Source: JAABVD01 sp965204545
GTDB lineage: Bacteria > Verrucomicrobiota > Verrucomicrobiia > Opitutales > UBA2995
Length of the DNA: 64,000 nt
Direction: 5' to 3'
Assembly: GCA_965204545.1 (NCBI GenBank)
Contig: CBDBFA010000003.1
Location: 1,054,001-1,118,000 of the forward strand
Below are positions 61,003 through 64,000 of this stretch, one piece after another. The notes under the pieces are model-generated. The model made no database searches and was not told the DNA's origin. It worked only from the letters and a program-made list of their open reading frames with translations. Position numbers and translations under genes: made by a program. The first letter of the stretch is position 1, and each line of letters opens with the position of its first letter.

Positions 61003-61494
61003 TCAAAATTTGAGGATCGCTACCCCGGCCTCGGCCAAAAGTTCGATTACCAGAGGGTCATTTCGATAATCCCGGTGGTATTTTATGACCGAAATACCGG
61101 CGGCGGCGAGTACTTTCGCACAGTTCAGGCAGGGGTAGTGGGTGACGTATGCGGTGGCCCCGGCCAAGCTGGTGCCCCTGCGAGCAGCATCGGCCACGGC
61201 ATTCTGTTCGGCGTGTACCGTCCCCTGTTCGTGGCCGTCACGGATCCGCGAAACATGTGAGGCCCCGGGCAAGAATCCATTATAACCGGCCGCAATGAGA
61301 CGGTTTTTTCCCTCTCCACCGGAAACGATGACGCAACCCACGCTCAAGCGTCGGCAAGCCGATCGACTGGCGATGAGACAGGCGGTTGCCATGAAATATT
61401 CATCCCAGGACAACCGTTGCGGCCAAGCCTCGATCATTTCGGCTATGGCCTCGACGGGTCGCAAGGGGACCAGGTGTTCAAGTGCTTCGGACAT
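61003..61494 (-). CDS. Deoxycytidylate deaminase (ComEB-like)
   Basis: A 163-residue zinc deaminase. HAEQNA (94-99: zinc His94, proton-shuttling Glu96) and PCLNCAKVL (zinc Cys122 and Cys125) make the active site. GYNGFLPGASHVSRIR with GTVHAEQN is the pattern of dCMP deaminases, giving dUMP for thymidylate synthesis. The insertion between strands is short, so an allosteric form cannot be judged. Located upstream of the YqgE gene in the same operon. Confidence 0.92.
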   Translation of the reverse strand: MSEALEHLVPLRPVEAIAEMIEAWPQRLSWDEYFMATACLIASRSACRRLSVGCVIVSGGEGKNRLIAAGYNGFLPGASHVSRIRDGHEQGTVHAEQNAVADAARRGTSLAGATAYVTHYPCLNCAKVLAAAGISVIKYHRDYRNDPLVIELLAEAGVAILKF

Positions 61495-61553
61495 AAGGGA
61501 ACTATCTATTCATGCTTATGTGGGAGGGTAGAAGTCAATGCTTCGTCTTAAAA

Positions 61554-62383
61554 TTACACTTCATCCTCCACAAACCAATCCGGCAAGTGCAACGAGAGGT
61601 GTTGCCCGGGCTTGAGATTGACCTGTTTTCGCAGGACGAGTCCATCCCTGGCAACAAGGCGAAGTTCGTGTTTTCCCGGTTCGATAAACTTGATTTCTCC
61701 ATCAACCACCGTCCTCAACTCCTCATCCAGGAAACCATCAGACCGGCAATGGAAAAGGTGGGTTCAGGAGAAACCAGGGTGATGGTGCACCAAGTCGATC
61801 TCAGGTTCAACAAAACCTCCTCTTTCTGGCCACCCAGGATCCTCACTTGGCGCGACTGCTTGACGAAATTGTCCAAGCCGACCTGGATGAGCATTTCCGT
61901 TCCATGGGGTATGCCCTGCCTGGTCCATGGGGTCGTTCCCACCTCTTCGTCATCTACCCATACTTTTGCTCCGGTCGGGAAAGAATTGACCTCTATACTG
62001 CCGAGCAAAGGCGCCATGGCAGCGCGATACGTCACCACTTCTCCTTTAGCGACGAAATCGAAAGATTTCTCCTCGGGGAAGTAGCGGGGGTGTTGCAAAG
62101 ATAACCTCAACCCGGATATGGCCTTTTCTTCCACCAGGGTCAGTTTACCATCACGGCCGACTCGGCCCACCACCTTTCCCGGCGTTTTTTCATCAACCAA
62201 GCTGACTTTTGTCCCGGGCTCGGCATAAATGACAATGCGTGCTTCACCGTGTTCGCGGAAGGAAAAATAGCCGAGAATGGCGTCCCTTTGCCAAATGGAA
62301 AGGGCCAGCACGACCAGCATGCTGAAAAAAATGGCCCTTTTTTCCCGGCGTTTTTTCGGATCCTTAAAATGGGTTTCATCCAT
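61554..62383 (-). pseudogene. PEGA-domain membrane protein, apparent frameshift
   Basis: A frame from 62383 to 61715 (222 residues) encodes an N-terminal helix (AIFFSMLVVLALSIW, about 17-31) and a periplasmic part with a PEGA domain (about 128-195: GSIEVNSFPTGAKVWVDDEE then VGTTPW). After residue 205 the next PEGA-like repeat begins (TITLVSPEP) but soon reads into a stop. In another frame the expected continuation is present down to a stop at 61554 (DEELRTVVDGEIKFIEPGKH, then ELRLVARDGLVLRKQVNLKP and so on). A single-base indel between about 61718 and 61763 restores a protein of about 275 residues. It may be a sequencing error or a real lesion. Confidence 0.75.
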
Positions 62384-62524
62384 GGCTTTCCTGTGGGACG
62401 AGAAATTTTCCGACTTATCGACATTGACGCATTGAATTCAAAAATTCAAGGATTCCCTCCGCACCCGGGCCGACCGGTAGGGGGTTCCGATTGACATGCC
62501 CCCAAGGATAAAAAAGCTCGGTCC

Positions 62525-63280
62525 GTGGTACCGCTCCAAGACATTGCCCGTTACTGCAACCGGAGGCTCAGGCTTGCGGAAATCGAGGATTTCCCCGGGG
62601 CCGCCAATGGTCTGCAGTTTGAAAACAACGGCCAAGTGACGCGGATCGGGGCGGCGGTCGACGCCGGAATGGAACCATTCGGCAAAGCGGCTCGGGCCGG
62701 AGTAGACTTCCTACTGGTTCACCATGGCATGTTTTGGGGCACATCCTACCCGGTTTCCGGGATCCTGTATCGAAAATACCGGTTTCTGATGGAACACAAC
62801 CTGGCCGTATTCAGCGCTCATCTTCCGTTGGATTGCCACGATGAACTGGGGAACAATGCCTGCCTCATGAAAAACCTGAACCTGAAGGCCAAGGGGAAAT
62901 TCCTGGAATTCAAGGGAAACCGCATCGGTTTCCTGGCTGAAGGAGGTATTTCCCGAACCGAACTGAAATCGCGCTTGGCAAAAGAATTCCCAGGTGGGGT
63001 AACCTCGATCGAATGCGGTTCGGAGAATCCCGAAACCATAGCAGTGGTCACCGGAAGCGGGGCGGAGGCGGTAGCGGAACTGGAAAAAGCAGGCGCGGAC
63101 ACTCTGGTCACCGGAGAAGTCCGGCAGCACACCTACAACCAGGCTCAGGAAGCCGGTGTAAACCTCTACTTGTGCGGCCACTACGCAACCGAAACCTATG
63201 GTGTCAAAGCCCTCGCCACAGAGTTGGCCGACAAATTTTCCCTGCCTTGGGAGTATATCTCGACCGCTTGTCCCTTGTAG
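62525..63280 (+). CDS. Nif3-like dinuclear metal centre protein
   Basis: A 251-residue protein starting at GTG 62525. The Nif3/GTP cyclohydrolase I type 2 family shows NGLQFEN, FLLVHHGMFWG (first metal histidines), NLAVFSAHLPLDCHDELGNN (Asp and His ligands) and GHYATETYGVKAL at the end with the last His and Glu ligands. The function is disputed; hydrolase or chaperone-like roles have been proposed. It is divergent from the PEGA gene and convergent with aroQ. Confidence 0.94.
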   Translation: MVPLQDIARYCNRRLRLAEIEDFPGAANGLQFENNGQVTRIGAAVDAGMEPFGKAARAGVDFLLVHHGMFWGTSYPVSGILYRKYRFLMEHNLAVFSAHLPLDCHDELGNNACLMKNLNLKAKGKFLEFKGNRIGFLAEGGISRTELKSRLAKEFPGGVTSIECGSENPETIAVVTGSGAEAVAELEKAGADTLVTGEVRQHTYNQAQEAGVNLYLCGHYATETYGVKALATELADKFSLPWEYISTACPL

Positions 63281-63283
63281 AGG

Positions 63284-63322
63284 CTAACCCGCATGCCTCA
63301 CTACCGTGGGAACGCGGGTTAG
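63284..63322. repeat. Minimal element with inverted ends, possible terminator
   Basis: CTAACCCGC (63284-63292) and GCGGGTTAG (63314-63322) pair perfectly over nine bases. The loop includes TGCCTCACTACCG, like the left end of copy A. It lies three bases after the nif3-like stop, between convergent genes, so it could end transcription from both sides. Confidence 0.65.
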
Positions 63323-63337
63323 GGCCAGCGGAGGGCT

Positions 63338-63766
63338 CTATTGTGCCAATTGCTGCAAAGCGTAGGAATAGCCGTTGAAGCCCAGGCCGGTTATGACCCC
63401 CTCGCACACCGGAGCGGTAAAGGAATGCTTTCGAAATTCTTCCCGGCCGTATATGTTGGATATGTGTACCTCAATGACGCGCAAGCCCGATGCGGACACG
63501 GCGTCCCGCAACGCCACGCTGGTATGGGTGTAAGCGGCTCCATTCAGGATAACTCCGTCAATGCCGTTGTCAGCCAATTGACCGAACAAACCGACAAGGG
63601 CCCCCTCGTGGTTGGACTGGAAAAACTGCAGGGATACTCCCATGCGGGTCGCTTCGCTTTCCAGACGGGATTTCAAATCGTCTAGGGAAAAGGATCCGTA
63701 AATTTCAGGTTCCCTTTGCCCGAGTCGGTCCAGGTTGGGTCCGTTTATGACGGCAATGGATTTCAT
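63338..63766 (-). CDS. aroQ: 3-dehydroquinate dehydratase, type II
   Basis: A 142-residue shikimate-pathway enzyme converting 3-dehydroquinate to 3-dehydroshikimate. The start is ATG 63766 (MKSIAVINGPNLDRLGQREP); an upstream TTG frame is unlikely. Catalytic features are the YG tyrosine loop (EIYGSFSLDD), QSNHEGALV with the substrate Asn/His-Glu, LNGAAYTHTSVALRDAV, and EVHISNIYGREEFRKHSF with the active His and Arg. The length is normal for the type II dodecamer. Confidence 0.96.
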   Translation of the reverse strand: MKSIAVINGPNLDRLGQREPEIYGSFSLDDLKSRLESEATRMGVSLQFFQSNHEGALVGLFGQLADNGIDGVILNGAAYTHTSVALRDAVSASGLRVIEVHISNIYGREEFRKHSFTAPVCEGVITGLGFNGYSYALQQLAQ

Positions 63767-63847
63767 TTTGGTTGGGGAAACTGAGATATTAGGGAGCCGA
63801 GGGGCCGGGATGCAAGGCAAAGGAATCTGGATTGGCCGGCTGGATGG

Positions 63848-64000
63848 TTACGGGATATAGTGATCCAGGTGGCCGCTGAAGAGGGCGATGAGGGCGATCA
63901 AGTTCAGGGTGAGGCTGGTAGCCAAGGCGGCGGCCAGATCGTCGGCAACAACTCCGACCCCGCCGGGAAGGTTCTGGAGCTTTCGCAGGCCCAGGGGTTT
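63848..64000 (-). CDS. pgpA: Phosphatidylglycerophosphatase A, C-terminal part
   Basis: The last 50 codons of a gene that continues past the window end. LRKLQNLPGGVGVVADDLAA is the conserved catalytic GG-G---DD-A motif of PgpA, followed by a final membrane helix (LTLNLIALIALFSGHLDHYIP). PgpA removes phosphate from phosphatidylglycerol phosphate at the inner membrane. The stop is TAA at 63848; the N-terminus cannot be seen. Confidence 0.88.
   Translation of the reverse strand, partial: KPLGLRKLQNLPGGVGVVADDLAAALATSLTLNLIALIALFSGHLDHYIP

Overview
The window looks like a chromosomal piece of a PVC-superphylum bacterium, most likely Verrucomicrobiota (perhaps Opitutae-like; this is an inference from gene content, not a tree). 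The markers are a DUF1549/DUF1553 cytochrome with its DUF1501 partner, two DUF1080 proteins, a ThuA-like protein, two sulfatases, a Tat-exported Gfo/Idh/MocA oxidoreductase, a DUF5069 protein and several membrane or secreted c-type cytochromes. LpxB and Lol genes show a Gram-negative outer membrane. I found no rRNA, tRNA, CRISPR array, intact transposase or prophage.

Layout. 0.2-4.4 kb: planctomycete-type cytochrome plus DUF1501 pair. 4.7-7.8 kb: a three-gene cluster of RraA-like aldolase, APH-fold kinase and a divergent enolase. 7.8-10.1 kb: orphan antitoxin, sulfatase, DUF5069. 10.5-18 kb: Gfo/Idh/MocA protein and glutamate synthase gltBD. 18.5-22 kb: ThuA, GMC dehydrogenase and its small subunit. 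22-27.6 kb: a membrane cytochrome with leucine-rich repeats, then a sugar ABC importer. 27.7-30.9 kb: esterase, BCCT transporter, 7Fe-type ferredoxin. 31-36 kb: DUF1080 and a sugar-dehydrogenase-like cytochrome separated by a probable frameshift at an A10 run, then a second sulfatase. 36-42 kb: katG and a small accessory stretch (YdeI-like, PIN-toxin relic, DUF1080, NTF2-like, SMUG1) rich in repeats. 42-48.2 kb: envelope genes (LpxB, Gfo/Idh/MocA, LolD, LolC/E) and lysS. 48.5-56.4 kb: an eleven-gene Mrp/Mbh-type cation/proton antiporter cluster with three NuoL/M/N-like subunits. 56.4-64 kb: housekeeping genes (lipA, lipB, dgkA, DUF1015, zinc-free L31/L36, YqgE, dCMP deaminase, a frameshifted PEGA protein, Nif3, aroQ, partial pgpA).

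How the genes fit together. The GMC dehydrogenase with small subunit, the DUF1080 proteins, the Gfo/Idh/MocA enzymes, the sugar ABC importer and the sulfatases suggest periplasmic oxidation and hydrolysis of sulfated or 3-keto sugars, with electrons passed to c-type cytochromes. The Mrp-type cluster would couple proton and sodium gradients. The kinase/enolase/RraA cluster may form a separate, unassigned sugar-acid pathway.

Two intergenic repeat systems stand out. One is a MITE-like imperfect palindrome with 18-base inverted ends: two full copies and three relics. The other is a mosaic module of 7-base tandem repeats, 8-base tandem repeats and a GGCGCC palindrome: five good copies, always between genes. 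I regard these, the altered third antiporter subunit, the enolase cluster and the A10 frameshift as the best leads.
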